Shown: positions 1 through 11,672 of the stretch, piece by piece
Layout of the letters: each line of letters starts with the position of its first letter
How positions within the stretch are numbered: position 1 is the first letter of the stretch
From: Myxocyprinus asiaticus
Lineage: Eukaryota > Chordata > Actinopteri > Cypriniformes > Catostomidae
Assembly (NCBI RefSeq): GCF_019703515.2
Contig: NC_059362.1
Span: 28,808,326 to 28,872,325, forward strand
Reading direction: 5' to 3'
DNA length: 64,000 nt
The notes under the pieces: model-generated
What the model saw: only the letters and a program-made list of their open reading frames with translations
What the model was told of the DNA's origin: nothing
Database searches by the model: none
Made by a program: the position numbers and the translations under genes

Positions 1-353
1 TGAGCTGGAACTGATGATTACACTTGTGAGAGCAGTAAATCGCAAGTGGAATTCTTTTATTTGCAATGCTAGAGTATCTTCGGCAGAAATGTGTTAATGA
101 TACACTCAGTTGTTTTTATTTATTTACAATAAAAATAGTTTTATAAAGTTAAGAACATAGTTATCATTGATTCCTTTATAAAGAAGCAGGGCCATAGCAA
201 GGTATTCTGAGCTCCCTGACTATATACTGCTCTGGGCCTCTTTACTATTAAAAATACAGTTTACAATTTGTTGTGGGGTCCCCCTGGACCTGTGGGCCCC
301 TAAATTCGTGACCACCTTTCACCCCACTATACAGCCCTGTAAAGTTGTGTTGG

Positions 354-412
354 TCTAGCGGCAAAGTCTGTGCTTACTTAGCCAACTGACGTGGGTTTAA
401 TTCCCATGTGAA
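354..412 (+). repeat. tRNA-derived SINE head fragment (possible)
   Basis: The stretch has an A-box-like TGGTCTAGCGG and, about 35 nt later, a B-box-like GGGTTTAATTCCC, spaced as in tRNA-derived SINE promoters. No clear SINE body follows, so this is a decayed fragment at best. A degenerate tRNA pseudogene is the alternative. Confidence 0.35.
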
Positions 413-674
413 CACCTAATCATTCATATAATTTATTAAAATAGCAACATTTGTTTTTCAAATGTTCTGTGCATGCTAAAAGATGACCTTTAAAAAAAAA
501 TATATTTTTTTTTTTGTGTGGAGGGCAAGTACAAATGCCAATTCAATAGGTGAGAAATACACCAAGAAAGTATAAGAATGTTATTCAGAAACATAATGAT
601 TTTGTTTATTTTGTATCTTAAATCTTAAAATTGTTTGATCATTTTAAAAAGCCTGTTAATTATGGACAACTTAA

Positions 675-711
<37 letters not shown>

Positions 712-896
712 GGAATATATTTGAGTATACAGTATATGTGTGTATCTGTTATGTAATAGCTTCTTGAGGGCAATACAACAAAAAACTAAATGCAATTTTA
801 TCCCACTTATTTTTTATTTTCTTAAACTATAATGCCCCCCACCCCCCACCAAGTGTCCCGGTTTGAGACTTTAAAAATTTGGTCACCCTAGTTAGG
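413..896. other. AT-rich noncoding sequence with a (TA)n run
   Basis: I see no gene here. A (TA)n microsatellite occupies about 678-708. Positions 835-850 are a C-rich run. The rest is unremarkable AT-rich sequence. Confidence 0.6.
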
Positions 897-897
897 G

Positions 898-1230
898 GGC
901 AGTCACACTAGGCTTTGAGCATGCACAGTTTATTTAAAAATGTAAACATATATTGTCTACACACTTTCCTGCAACAATAAAACACGCAGCTTTAAAATAT
1001 ATATTTTTAAAGCCGTTCACACCGCCAGCGACACTGCGCGAGACAGCGACACCATCCCATTCATTTTCAATGAGAGCACAGCGACTTCCGGCGACACGAG
1101 CTGTCGCGACCGTTGGCAACAGAGGGGAGTGGGGAGCGACAAGACAAGTTGAGAAAATTTCAACTTTATGCAAATGATGAGCAACCAATGAGAGTGAAGA
1201 CAGAGGAGCTTATGTCATCCGTCTCCAGGC
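898..1230. repeat. Dispersed repeat, family shared with 49592-50990
   Basis: The start (GCAGTCACACTAGGCTTTGA) and the block with CACTTTCCTGCAACAATAAA match the repeat at 49592-49801 (TCACACTACACTTTGAGC, then CACTTTCCTACAACAATAAA). It is probably a DNA-transposon remnant. Short open frames on both strands here are shadows of a mirrored, purine/pyrimidine-balanced sequence and resemble no protein I know. Confidence 0.5.
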
Positions 1231-1304
1231 AGGGTGAGTGTGAGATACTGGAGTCGACTCGAGTGCAGGCAAGATGGAGGAGAAGTTAAAAGTTCCCTTA
1301 CAAC

Positions 1305-2890
1305 CAGTGGCGTATCCAGGACATTTTTACTAGGGTGGCCAAGATGGGGCACAGACCTAGTGTTGGGTGGTGATACCGGGAGAACCTTTATGAATGGCAC
1401 ATGATCAAAATGTGTAAATATTGCATTGCTTTGCTTCAACATCTACACATGTAGAATAAATGAATTCTTAAACTCATGTTAGCATTCACTGAATTGTTTG
1501 TATTCAATATCAGACTGTTGTTTTGACATTTGACAGTTTTCTATTCCTGTTCTATTTCAACCTATTACAGTTTCAGGGAATCTCTGGTTATTTTAACATA
1601 ACATCCATTTTTAAATCAATAATTGTTTAGGAAAAGCCAGTTACACAGTTTTAAGAGCTATTCTCATTGTAGAGAATTAATCTGCGTATAACATCAGGTA
1701 TTGTGTATAATCATAAAAAGATACAAGTACAGGTGATAACTGATTGAGGCGCAATTCAATCAATCATTCAATCAATTATTCATTCATTTATTAGCTATAA
1801 CTGCACTGTCCAGCAGAAATATTGTTAAATTGGGTACAAATCAGTGTGTGAAATTGGCTACGAGGGCTTATAGGTGTCTGTCTGGAAACCCCAAAATTGC
1901 AGATTGAGCTCTGAATACAGTAAAAAACAAAACTCTATTTACAGTGTCTACTCAGGTTTATTTTCCACATGTTCTGATAGCTTCAATTACTTTGAATAAT
2001 ACCAAATAAAATAGTTAGTCAAATCATTTGGGGCATTCAAGTGCAATTTGCCCTGCCTCTGCATATTTAAAATGTCAAATAAGGTATAAAAACTTTGAAG
2101 ATTTTATTGGTCTGACTGACCAATAACACACATAAAGAGCTCATAAATAACTCATGTAAAGATTTAAAGTACAGTCACAGCACAAACCCTTCCATTTCAC
2201 ACACAGGTTAGCCATATATGTAACTTTAGCTATTGAACATATACATCTGTAAAACGCTTTACACACCTCCGTCATTAAATCAGAAAACATGGCATTTCAT
2301 ATTTCATGTCAATATAAAGATAACATGCTGAATGTGGTGTAGGGTCTAGCTTACTCTAACCTAGCTACTGTAACAATGAAAAAATGTTTTCACATTCACA
2401 TGGAAATTCAGCATAAATTAAACGATAGATTAGATGAACATACCTCTCAAATAACAGCTTTCTTTTTGACCACAAATCGACGTCATCAACTCATTGGAAG
2501 TTGGAGGTAGACGCTAGCTCGTGTCAGCTTCGTGCTTCTGACCGACCATTATACTCCAGACCTGGCGCCCGCTGCCCGCGACCTGCGGCACCTGCCTGGC
2601 CACCCGTGGCCTGCCCCTCCCCCCACTGATCAAAGATCAGCTCACACAGCTTCAGTCCCACCACTACTATAATGGTCAGAAATATAAAACTGACCCTGGG
2701 TCAGTGTGGCTCTAAATCAACAAATGACCTGAGATGTCATCTTTGATTGACAGGTGTTTCTATTGGTTCTTCGTTCTTGTGTTGATGAACATGATGAACT
2801 ACCAATCAGTTCTGGGGTGGCCACAGGGTGGCCAATGAGATTTCAGGGGTGGCCCAGGCCACCACAGGCCACCCCCTAAAATCGCCACTG
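1305..2890. mobile_element. hAT-type DNA transposon, non-autonomous or decayed
   Basis: The ends are the inverted octamers CAGTGGCG (1305-1312) and CGCCACTG (2883-2890). They are flanked by an 8-bp target-site duplication with one mismatch: CTTACAAC at 1297-1304 and CTTACAAA at 2891-2898. An 8-bp duplication and CAGTGGCG-type ends are hallmarks of the hAT superfamily. No transposase frame survives in 1.6 kb. GGTGGCC motifs recur near both ends (1335, 2816-2870), giving subterminal repeats. Confidence 0.75.
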
Positions 2891-2975
2891 CTTACAAATC
2901 AGTACACTTGACACTGGGGGACATTGGGCATATGGGGAGTGTCCTTCCACACAACCTAGTTGAAACCTCTCTACA

Positions 2976-3060
2976 ATAATTCTAATATTGGCTATGGTGT
3001 TTGAGCCCCGCCCTTTAGGTGCAAAGCTGTCAGCTATAAAAGCAGGTGCACAAACACCAT
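2976..3060 (+). repeat. DIRS left inverted terminal repeat with TATA box
   Basis: It is inverted-complementary to 5967-6053, for example GCTATGGTGTTTGAGCCC against GGGCTCAAACACCATAGC. TATAAAAG at 3035-3042 is a plausible promoter for the element. Confidence 0.8.
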
Positions 3061-3292
3061 TCCTCAGAATTTTCTTCCTTCAAGATAGCGATTCATCTCT
3101 CATCTAGAAGCCCTCTACTGCTTCACCATTGACTACACGAGTCAGCTGGCGGAATCTTCACGGCAACGAGAAGACTCTCCGCTCCCCTGCAGTGCTCCGG
3201 CGAACATCACTCCGCCTCACCGCTTGGCGCTTCACTGGTGAACGGGCCACTTCTGCATCCTGATTCCCCGCAGTGCTTCAGCAGGAGTTGTG

Positions 3293-3294
<2 letters not shown>

Positions 3295-3351
<57 letters not shown>
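3295..3351. repeat. (TA)n microsatellite
   Basis: About 28 uninterrupted TA units lie just upstream of the MITE at 3360. Confidence 0.95.
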
Positions 3352-3357
<6 letters not shown>

Positions 3358-3359
3358 TT

Positions 3360-3923
3360 TAGGGGTGTAACAGTACACAGAAGTCACGGTTCGGTATGTA
3401 CCTCGATTTTGGGGTCACGGCTCGATACGAGTTCGGTACAACAGGAAAAAGCAACAAATCCCAAATGCTAGGATTTAGTCCCCCCTGAGGTAATTGGTAC
3501 AGTACAGCCTCCTTTAGTGTATTAAGCACTAAGCAGTAAACAGAATGCACTCTTGCATAGGCCATATTTTTTTGTAGGGTTGATAAAAAACAAAAGGTAT
3601 TTGGTCATAATCAGCTACAAAACTGAAAAGCATATCTTGTGTTATAAAAATACAAATAAATAGAATAATGAAAAATAAAACTTGTGCATTAGGAGAAGCC
3701 ATTCTTGTTTTGGTTTGGTGCATAGATGGTCTCTTCTTCTTCTGCTCTTTTTCCTGTTGTGGTGGTTAGCAATCAGCGTTGCATTACCACGCCCACCCCC
3801 TTCTGGATTGGAGTGGATCGCCTGTGACTGACTCAGATGTATTCTTCGTCTGACTGCACGCACCGAACCGTGACGTCAGTACCGTGAAGGTTCGGGACGA
3901 ATACATGTACTGTTACACCCCTA
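3360..3923. mobile_element. hAT-type MITE inside the DIRS element
   Basis: Perfect inverted ends TAGGGGTGTAACAGTACA (3360-3377) and its complement (3906-3923) are flanked by an 8-bp duplication with one mismatch (TTATATTT at 3352-3359, ATATATTT at 3924-3931). At 564 bp with no frame of note it is non-autonomous. It sits between the DIRS leader and gag, so it inserted later than the DIRS element. Confidence 0.8.
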
Positions 3924-3970
3924 ATATATTTAAAAGTGTCACTTATGTGTTCGAGTCTTTTTTAAAGATG

Positions 3971-5281
3971 TTGTTCCATAAGTTTTCCTTGTGCGAGAGG
4001 CACATCCCGCCATCAGACTGCCCTCACTGCGAGGGCATGAGTCTCAAAACGCTGCGCTCACGAATTGCCCTCGTTCTGAGGGGCGATTCAGCCTCCCACA
4101 CCCTCCCACCACCTCTTCTGTGATACCCGAGGGGTCACATGAGGAGGCATGGCGGGGCCATGAGGTTGAGGAGGATGAATTTGAGGAGGACCTCATGCCG
4201 GCACATGGCCCGCAAGCCTCTAAATCTCCATGCAAAACGTCTATGCCGATACATTATGTGCATGATGATCTCCTCGTCTCATTCGCCGGTGGGATGATGA
4301 TGATGTCATGTCTATCGCTGCATCAGGCGAATGTTCAGTGGATGATACTACTGCCCCTCCCCCCAGCGAGGGCGAGAAGCATGTACATGTCACTGATAAG
4401 GAGATGCTTCGTGTCCTTTCAAGGGCAGTTGAAGAGCTCGATATTAAGTAATCTCCTCCAGAGGAACCTACACAATCTTGCCCTGATGAATGGTTCCTGC
4501 AGTCCAGACACCGTCAAGCGACCGCGTCTTGTAGATCTGCCACGTTCTTCCCTGAAGTTCATAACGAACTATCAAAATCCTGGTGCGTGCCCTATTCAGC
4601 TTGCCCACGCAGCGATTACATCCTCTCTAATGTGGATCACAGGGAAGAAAACGGTTTTGCCAAACTATCCCCTGTGGAGGAGGCAGTAGCGGCACACCTC
4701 TGCCCAGCGAGTAGCAGGGCATGGAAATCATGTCCCATTCATCCTTCCAAGCTCTGTCGACTGACGTCCGTTCTGGACAGGCCAAGCTGGTTCAGCACTC
4801 CATGCGAATGGACGAGCAAGGCTACGATCCAGAGACATTCAAAGAGCTCCGCACTGCTATGGATTTAGCGCTGCATGTCACAAAAGACACTGCGCAGGCC
4901 ATTAGCAAGTCAATGGGCAACCTGGTAGTTCTGGATCATCACATCTGGCTGACCCTCACAGACATGCGTGACAAGGAAAAAGCCACTCTATTGGATGCTC
5001 CAGTGTCTCCAGCCGGCCTCTTCAGTGGCTCTGTGGATAAATTTGCCAAACATTACGTTGCAACACAGCAACAATCACAGGCTGGGAGACATTTTATGCC
5101 AAAACAGAGTAATGTTTCACAGCCGGTTCGCTCCTGCTCTGTTTCGAGCCAGCACCCAGCCAAAAGCCCCATGCCCGCTGCCTCAGCGCCACCACCTGCC
5201 ACTGCCAAGCCACCGATGAGGCCACGCAAGCCGTGGCCCAAACAGAAGCAGCACCCAACGTTTCTATTGGTTGCGCCGTAA
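3971..5281 (+). pseudogene. DIRS gag-like protein, frameshifted
   Basis: Protein pieces occur in several frames. The first carries CERHIPPSDCPHCEGMSLK (from about 3989), a Cys/His-rich start typical of fish DIRS gag. A second (from 4587) has LSNVDHREENGFAKLSPVEE. A third (to 5281) has LTDMRDKEKATLLDAPVSPA followed by a basic, Pro-rich tail. The same start, CSHCEDMSMATMWSRLAF, is seen in the second DIRS element at 21684. At least two frame changes separate the pieces, so no full gag can be made. The family assignment rests on my recall of DIRS gag sequences. Confidence 0.65.
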
Positions 5282-5505
5282 TGGCCCAATCAGCCAAGTT
5301 TTCCGGAAATTATAGAGATGTTATACAGCTCGCCATGGGAAATACCGCTGAGGAGTGATCTCCTCTCACAGGCACAAGGCACAGTCTGGCATCCCTAGCC
5401 CAAGCTGTGGAACCTGCATGTGTGGCCCTTGAATGAAGCGCACTAAACACGCCAGAACTGACGCATTCAGTCATGAACACCATTTTACAGGCCAGAGCGC
5501 CGTCC

Positions 5506-5850
5506 ACGAGATACCTCTATGTGCTAAAATGGAATGTGTTCACTGATTGGTGTCTTTCACATGGCAAAGACCCAGTAAACTGCCCCATACATGAAATTCT
5601 CATATTTCTTCAAGAGTGATTAGATGCATGATTTGTTGATTTGCGCATGCTCTCCATTAAGACCGCATTACTGCTGGCTCTGGTCTCAGTAAAACGGGTC
5701 AGTGACTTACATGTACTATCAACTGACAATTCACGTCTGGAGTTTGGCCCCGGTCTTTCAAAAGCCACTGTCATGGTGTGTCTTTACAAGACATATGTTT
5801 TGCAGAAGGATGGTCTTCTCAAAACACATTTGCAAGGTTTTACAACACGT
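5506..5850 (+). pseudogene. DIRS tyrosine recombinase fragment
   Basis: Reading from 5515, KWNVFTDWCLSHGKDPV is followed, after stops, by LSIKTALLLALVSVKRVSDL (from about 5650), both of which resemble the recombinase of fish DIRS elements. The frame then degenerates and is truncated by the 3' inverted repeat region. Stops and missing catalytic C-terminus make it inactive. The recombinase would catalyse integration of a circular cDNA. Confidence 0.6.
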
Positions 5851-5966
5851 ATGTAACCTCGGTTCCCTGAGCGAAGGGAACGAGACATTGCGAACGCTGG
5901 CCACACTACAAGACTCAGAGTTCTTCTGAGGTGCGAGTGATGCGCTCTTTGTTCCTCAGTCATAAA

Positions 5967-6053
5967 ATGGCGTTTGTGCACCTGCTTTTATAGCGGACAT
6001 CTTCGCGCCTAAAAGGGCAGGGCTCAAACACCATAGCCAATATTAGAATAATA
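5967..6053 (-). repeat. DIRS right inverted terminal repeat
   Basis: This is the inverted copy of 2976-3060, including a TATAAAAG box read on the - strand. The segment just inside it (5840-5890, GGTTCCCTGAGCGAAGGGAA region) is an imperfect palindrome, as found near the internal complementary region of DIRS elements. Confidence 0.75.
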
Positions 6054-6149
6054 TTTTCCTGACAACAGAGATACTGTACAAGAAATGACTACATTTTGAC
6101 ATAATACCTATAGAAGTGGCTTAGACTTAAAGGGTTAAGGGACAAAACA

Positions 6150-6263
6150 TTTGAATAACTGCACAGGGGACAGACAGGAAACCATTTTTTTTTCTCTCAC
6201 TTGCACACTTACTCTTTGCTTTCTGAAAATATCCCACACACATCCACTGAAGTGCATCAACAG
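6150..6263 (+). other. slc10a1: Probable 5' noncoding exon of slc10a1
   Basis: The segment ends at a donor-like site (CA then GTAGGTATGAG at about 6264). An acceptor (TTTCTATTTCACAG, ending near 6394) precedes the ATG exon. The same arrangement (CATCAAAG then GTAGGTTTGAG near 17839) is kept in the pseudogene copy, where surrounding sequence also aligns. The transcription start is not visible, so the left end is approximate. Confidence 0.5.
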
Positions 6264-6430
6264 TAGGTATGAGATTTAAGTTTCCACAAAATACAAAGAA
6301 ACTGTAAGAATTTGTTGTTATTATTGTTTATTAGATGACATAAGAAACTATTATATTTGACACTTTCTACTTTGTCTCTTTTCTATTTCACAGCTTATGA
6401 TACATTTTTAAATAGATCCCCATCTCAAAA

Positions 6431-6798
6431 ATGGTGGTCATCATTAATTCAAGCTTTGACAGGAATGCAAACACCACTATCCAAAATGACTCGAAATTTG
6501 CTTACAATGTGGATGTGTTCATCCGTTTTGCCTTAATTATCATTCTTTTTATCACCATGGTGTCTCTTGGTTGCACAATGGAGATCTCAAAGATCAAGAA
6601 CTATCTCATCAGACCCAAAGGGGTGGCGATTGCAGTTGTGGCTCAGTTCGGCATAATGCCCCTCACAGCCTTCAGTCTGGCAAAGTTGTTGCAGTTAGGT
6701 CCTATGGAAAGTGTCACTGTGTTCATTTGTGGGTGCTGTCCGGGAGGAAATCTCTCAAACATATTTTCTCTGGCTCTCCAGGGAGACATGGACCTCAG
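6431..6798 (+). CDS. slc10a1: slc10a1 coding exon 1
   Basis: Encodes residues 1-122 and two bases of codon 123. The donor is CTCAG|GTAATT. It contains the N-terminal extracellular segment and the first transmembrane helices up to GDMDL. Confidence 0.9.
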
Positions 6799-9622
6799 GT
6801 AATTGTTCAGACTACAAATATCATGCTATATATACTCAATTGCACGATTGACCTCATTGCGATTCTCTGTTGCAAAAACTTTACCAATGGTTTTGCAATG
6901 GATTTATATCAAATCATTTTTTATCAACTCTTGAGCATTGACCATCAATAACATTTAACCATTATTTACAGTAATAATACGGTCTTCAACCCATACCCCA
7001 GGGTTCCATGAGCAGGTTCCAGGGGGTATACTAAAAAACAAAAGGATGTTTGCTGCTTGTTCATTTTATTTAATTAAAATGAACTTAAGCAACACAATTC
7101 TAGCACATTTTTGTCACAACTAGATTTCATTGTGTTCTATCCATTTAAATTTGTAAAATGGAAGTTTAGTTAATCCATTTGAGTTGGGACTATGTGAATA
7201 CTTTATGTGGTGTTAATGTAGCATTGATGAAACTGGGCAGGGGATTTCCACTTCCAAGCATCTTTTTCATGGGAGTTGATAGGAAGAGAACATTTTTAAA
7301 ATAAGTGTTATTTTATGTGTTTTGGTGCGAGATGAATATAAAGGGGGATACTTGTTAGTGTTTAATGTTTTATTATGTTGAGATTTAGAAGAGTTTCTGT
7401 TATGTTGGGGTTTTGGGGGTTACCATTATGGTGAAGAGTGGAGCTTGAGCTAAAGATGAGCACAGGTAATTATTGCACATGAAACTGATTGCTCATTTTG
7501 TTGAGCAATTGCTGTGTTAACTATAGCATAGATACTAAACTACACTCTGTAGTGCTTCCAACCAGTATGTATTAAGCACGCTAACATTCACTTTAACTAA
7601 TAAATTCACCAAGAAATAAAAGAGATTTATTTTAGTTACACTGTCACATCTAATTTTGTTGGGTTAACCCATTTCATCTAGATTAGTCATTTTAAGATTA
7701 AAGGTGATGTAAGTGATTTTCTCATGGAAAGGTTTGCAAAAAATGTTCCTACTCCCTGAGAGATATTACTGAAATAAGTGTTGTAAAATATCTCACCTGT
7801 CTCTGTGACAGCATAAGACTCTGTAAACAGCAAACAAAAATGTGTCCGCGTACTGCGGACAATGACGTTTTTGACCTGTCAATCATTTTACACATTCTCA
7901 TAGTATTTGTAGTTTCAGCGAATTATTGAGACTTACTGCCATTTTTAAGCCATGTTGTTCATAACAGTTGTCAGTTGAGGGTGCTATTTTCTGCACAATG
8001 TCAGTCCCAGTAAAGCTCATTTGGTATCTTTGGAGTGCAGGGATTTGGAAAGAGGGGGCATGGCTAATCCAACGGCTCAGTCTTGTGGAAGTAGAACGGC
8101 TAAAATTGCTGCTGCACCGATACCACTGAGACCAACATAAAGCATGTTCCCACGGTTGTCAAACCCAACAGTAGCGAAATAGCACCCTCAACTGACAAAT
8201 TATGAATCAGAATATTGCATTAAGCCTCAATATTCCGCTGCAACTACAACACTATGAGAACGCGCAAAATGTTTGACAGGCAGAAAGCGTCAGAGACCGG
8301 AGACATTTTTGTTTGCTCTTTACAAAGTCTAGAGCTGTCACAAAGACTGGTGAGATATCTCATGACACTTATTTCAGTAATGTGATGAGATACACTATAT
8401 GGACAAAAGTATTGGGACACCTACACATTACACCTACAGGAGCTTTTATGACATCCCATTCTAAATCCATAGGCATTAATATCGAGTTGGTCCCCCCTTT
8501 GCAGCTATAACAGCTTCCACTCTTCTGGGAAGGCTTTCTACAAGATTTTGGAGTGTGTCTGTTGGAATTTTTGCCCATTCTTTCAGAAGAGCATTTGTGA
8601 GGTCAGACACTGATGTTGGACGAGAGGGCCTGGCTCGCAATCTCCGTTCTAGTTCATCCCAAAGGTGTTCGACAGGGTTGAGGTCAGGGCTCTGTGCGGG
8701 CCAGTCAAGTTCTTACACACCATACATATCATCCAACCATGCCTTTATGGCCTTGCTTTGTGCACTGGGGCACAGTCATGCTGGAACAGAAAAGTGCCTT
8801 CCCCAAACTGTTTCCACAAAGTTGGAAGCATAGAATTTTCCAAAATTTCACTTCAGTGGAACTAAGGGCCTAGGCCAACCCCAGAAAAACAACCACATAG
8901 CATTATCCCTCCTCCACCAAACTTTACAGTTGGCACAATGCAATCGGGCAGGAAACGTTCTCCTGGCATTCGCCAAACCCAGACTCGTCCATCAGACTGC
9001 CAGATAGAGAAGCATGATTCGTCACTCCACAGAACACGTTTCCACTGCTCCAGAGTCCAGTGGCGGCGTGCTTTACACCACTCCATCCGACGCTTGGCAT
9101 TGTGCTTGGTGATGTAAGGCTTGCATACAGCTACTCGACCATGGAAACCCATGCCATGAAGCTCCCGGCGCATAGTTTTTGTGCTGATGTTAATGCCAGA
9201 GGAGGTTTGGAACTCTGCTGTTACTGAGTCAGCAGACCGTTGGTGAGTTTTACGCACTATGCGCCTCAGCACTCGGCGACCCTGCTCTGTAACTTTACGT
9301 GGTCTGCCACTTCGTGGCTGAGTTGCTGTGGTTCCTAAACACTTCCACTTTGCAATAATACTACTTACAGATGATCGTGGAATATCTAGGAGGGAAGAAA
9401 TTTCACAAACTGACTTGTTGCAATGGTGGCATCCTATTACAGTACCACGCTCGAATTCAGTGAGCTCTTTAGAACGACCCATTCTTTCACAAATGTTTGT
9501 AAAGGCAGACTGCATGGCTAGGTGCTTGGTGCTTCATATACCTGTAGCAATGGGACTGAATGAAACACCTGAATTCAATGATTAAGAGGGGTGTCCCAAT
9601 ACTTTTGTCCATATAGTGTGTG

Positions 9623-9664
<42 letters not shown>

Positions 9665-11600
9665 TGGCCACTTTATTAGGTACACCTGTACATCTACTTA
9701 TTCATACGATTATCTAATCAGCCAATAGCGTGGCAGCAGTGTAATGTATAAAATCAAGCAGATATGGGTCAGGAGTGGGGAGAAAATGTGATCTCAGTGA
9801 TTTAGACTGTGGCATGATTGTTGGTGCCAGACTGGCTGGTTTGAATATTTCTGTAACTGCTGATCTCCTGGGATTTTCACGCATTATACATTACACTGCT
9901 GTCACATGATTGGCTGATTAGATAATCACATGAATACGAAGATGTACAAATGTACCTAATATAGTGGCCAATGACTGTATATATATATTTTATATACATA
10001 CATTATATATATACAGTATATATATATATATATATTTGCAGTCATGTGAAAAAATTAGTACACCCCATGAAATATTTAGTTCTTTTTTAAGAAATATGGA
10101 CATATCAATATTTGATCTTCTTTCAAACAGTATCTATAGATAAATGTGATGTAACTGAACCAAAAACAATGACATTTTAACCATGATATTATTAATTTAA
10201 TAAAAAATTTACAAAGACGCCAGTATCTACTGAGGAAAAAGTTAGGACACCCTATGCCCTAATAGCTGGTATTACCCCCTTTGGCTGAAATAACCTCAAT
10301 AAGGCATTTCCTATAATTGTCTACCAGTCTCTGACATTGACTGGGAGAAAGTTTTTCCCACTCCTCCATGCGGATTTTTTTCAGCTGTGTGATGTTTGAG
10401 GGGTTTCTTGCATGCACAGTCCGTTTCAAATCACCCCATAGCATCTCAATAGGATTAAGATCCAGGCTTTGACTTGGCCATTCCAGAACTCTCCATTTCT
10501 TTCTTTTGAGCCATTCCTTGGTGGATTTACTGGAATGTTTTGGGTCACTGTCATGTTGCATAGTCCACATCCACTTCAGCTTCAATTTTCAAACAGATGG
10601 TCTTACAGTTTCCTCAAGCACCCTCTGATACAATGAAGAATTCATAGTGGATTCTATGATAGTGAGCTGGCCAGGCCCTGTTGCAGCAAAGCAGCCCCAA
10701 ACCATGACATTTCCACCCCATGCTTCACAGTTGGTATGAGGTTCTTGTGCTCAAATGCTGTCTTTGGTTTGCGCCACACGTCTTCTGTTACTGTGCCCAA
10801 ACAATTCAACTTTGGATTCATCTGTCCAAAGCACATTGTTCCAGAAGTTCTGGTCTTTGTCTAGGTGTTCTCTGGCAAACTTTAGTCTTGCCCTGATGTT
10901 TTTTTTTTTTTTTTTTTTTTTTGACAGCAAGGGTTTGCACCTTGCACACCTCCCATGCAAATCAAACTTGTGCAGTCTCTTTCTTATGGTAGATGCATGT
11001 ACTTTGACATCAACTGTGGCAAGAGCTACCTGTAGGTCCCGAGATGACATTTTAGGATTGTTGGAGACTTCTTTAAGCATCTTGTGGTCTGCTCTTGGGC
11101 TGAACTTGCTAGGACGGCCTGACCTGGGAATGTTGGCAGTTGTTTTAAATGTTCCCCACTTGTAAATTATTTTCCGGACAGTGGCATGACTGATTTCGAA
11201 TTGTTTGGAGATTTTTTTTTAAATCCCTTCCCAGACTCATATGCATCTACAACCTTCTTTCTGAAGGCCTCAGAGAGCTCTTTTGATCTCACCATGGTGA
11301 TTTCACTCACTTCAACAATCAAGAGCAAACCAAACTAAATGTCTGAGGTTTAAATAAGACAGGCTCCTCCACAATCCTCTTTAATGATGTTCTAATCTTT
11401 TGCACCTGATGTGGCACACCTGATTCTAATTTTATGCATTTTAAGTTGTAAATAAATGTGGGGGTGTCCTATATTTTTCCTCATAAAAATTGCATTTCTA
11501 TTAAATACATTTTACAAATAATTTTTAAAATGAAGATCTAATGTCCATAGGTTGAAAAAGACAAAGGTTTTCATGGGGTGTCCTATTTTTTTCACATGAC

Positions 11601-11672
<72 letters not shown>

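Larger units (their letters stand above)
2976..6053 (+). mobile_element. DIRS-1-like retrotransposon, internally deleted
   Basis: Inverted terminal repeats of about 85 bp bound the element: 2976-3060 and, inverted, 5967-6053. Both contain a TATAAAAG box. Between them lie a leader, a broken gag-like region (3971-5281) and part of a tyrosine recombinase (5506-5850), in the order expected for DIRS elements. The reverse transcriptase/RNase H region is missing: gag runs almost directly into the recombinase. A hAT-type MITE (3360-3923) is inserted between leader and gag. DIRS elements integrate through a tyrosine recombinase instead of a DDE integrase. This copy cannot move by itself. Confidence 0.8.

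Noticed and set aside
354..412. Functional tRNA gene
   Set aside because: The A and B boxes are degenerate and I cannot fold acceptor and anticodon stems with confidence.
3238..3471. 77-residue frame with Ile-Tyr repeats
   Set aside because: It crosses the (TA)n microsatellite and the edge of a MITE.
2976..6053. Retrovirus or endogenous retrovirus
   Set aside because: No direct LTRs, protease, integrase or env are visible. Inverted terminal repeats and a tyrosine recombinase point to DIRS.
10755..11165. 136-residue + strand frame with a poly-Phe run
   Set aside because: It is the antisense shadow of the Tc1-like transposase. The Phe run is an expanded T tract.
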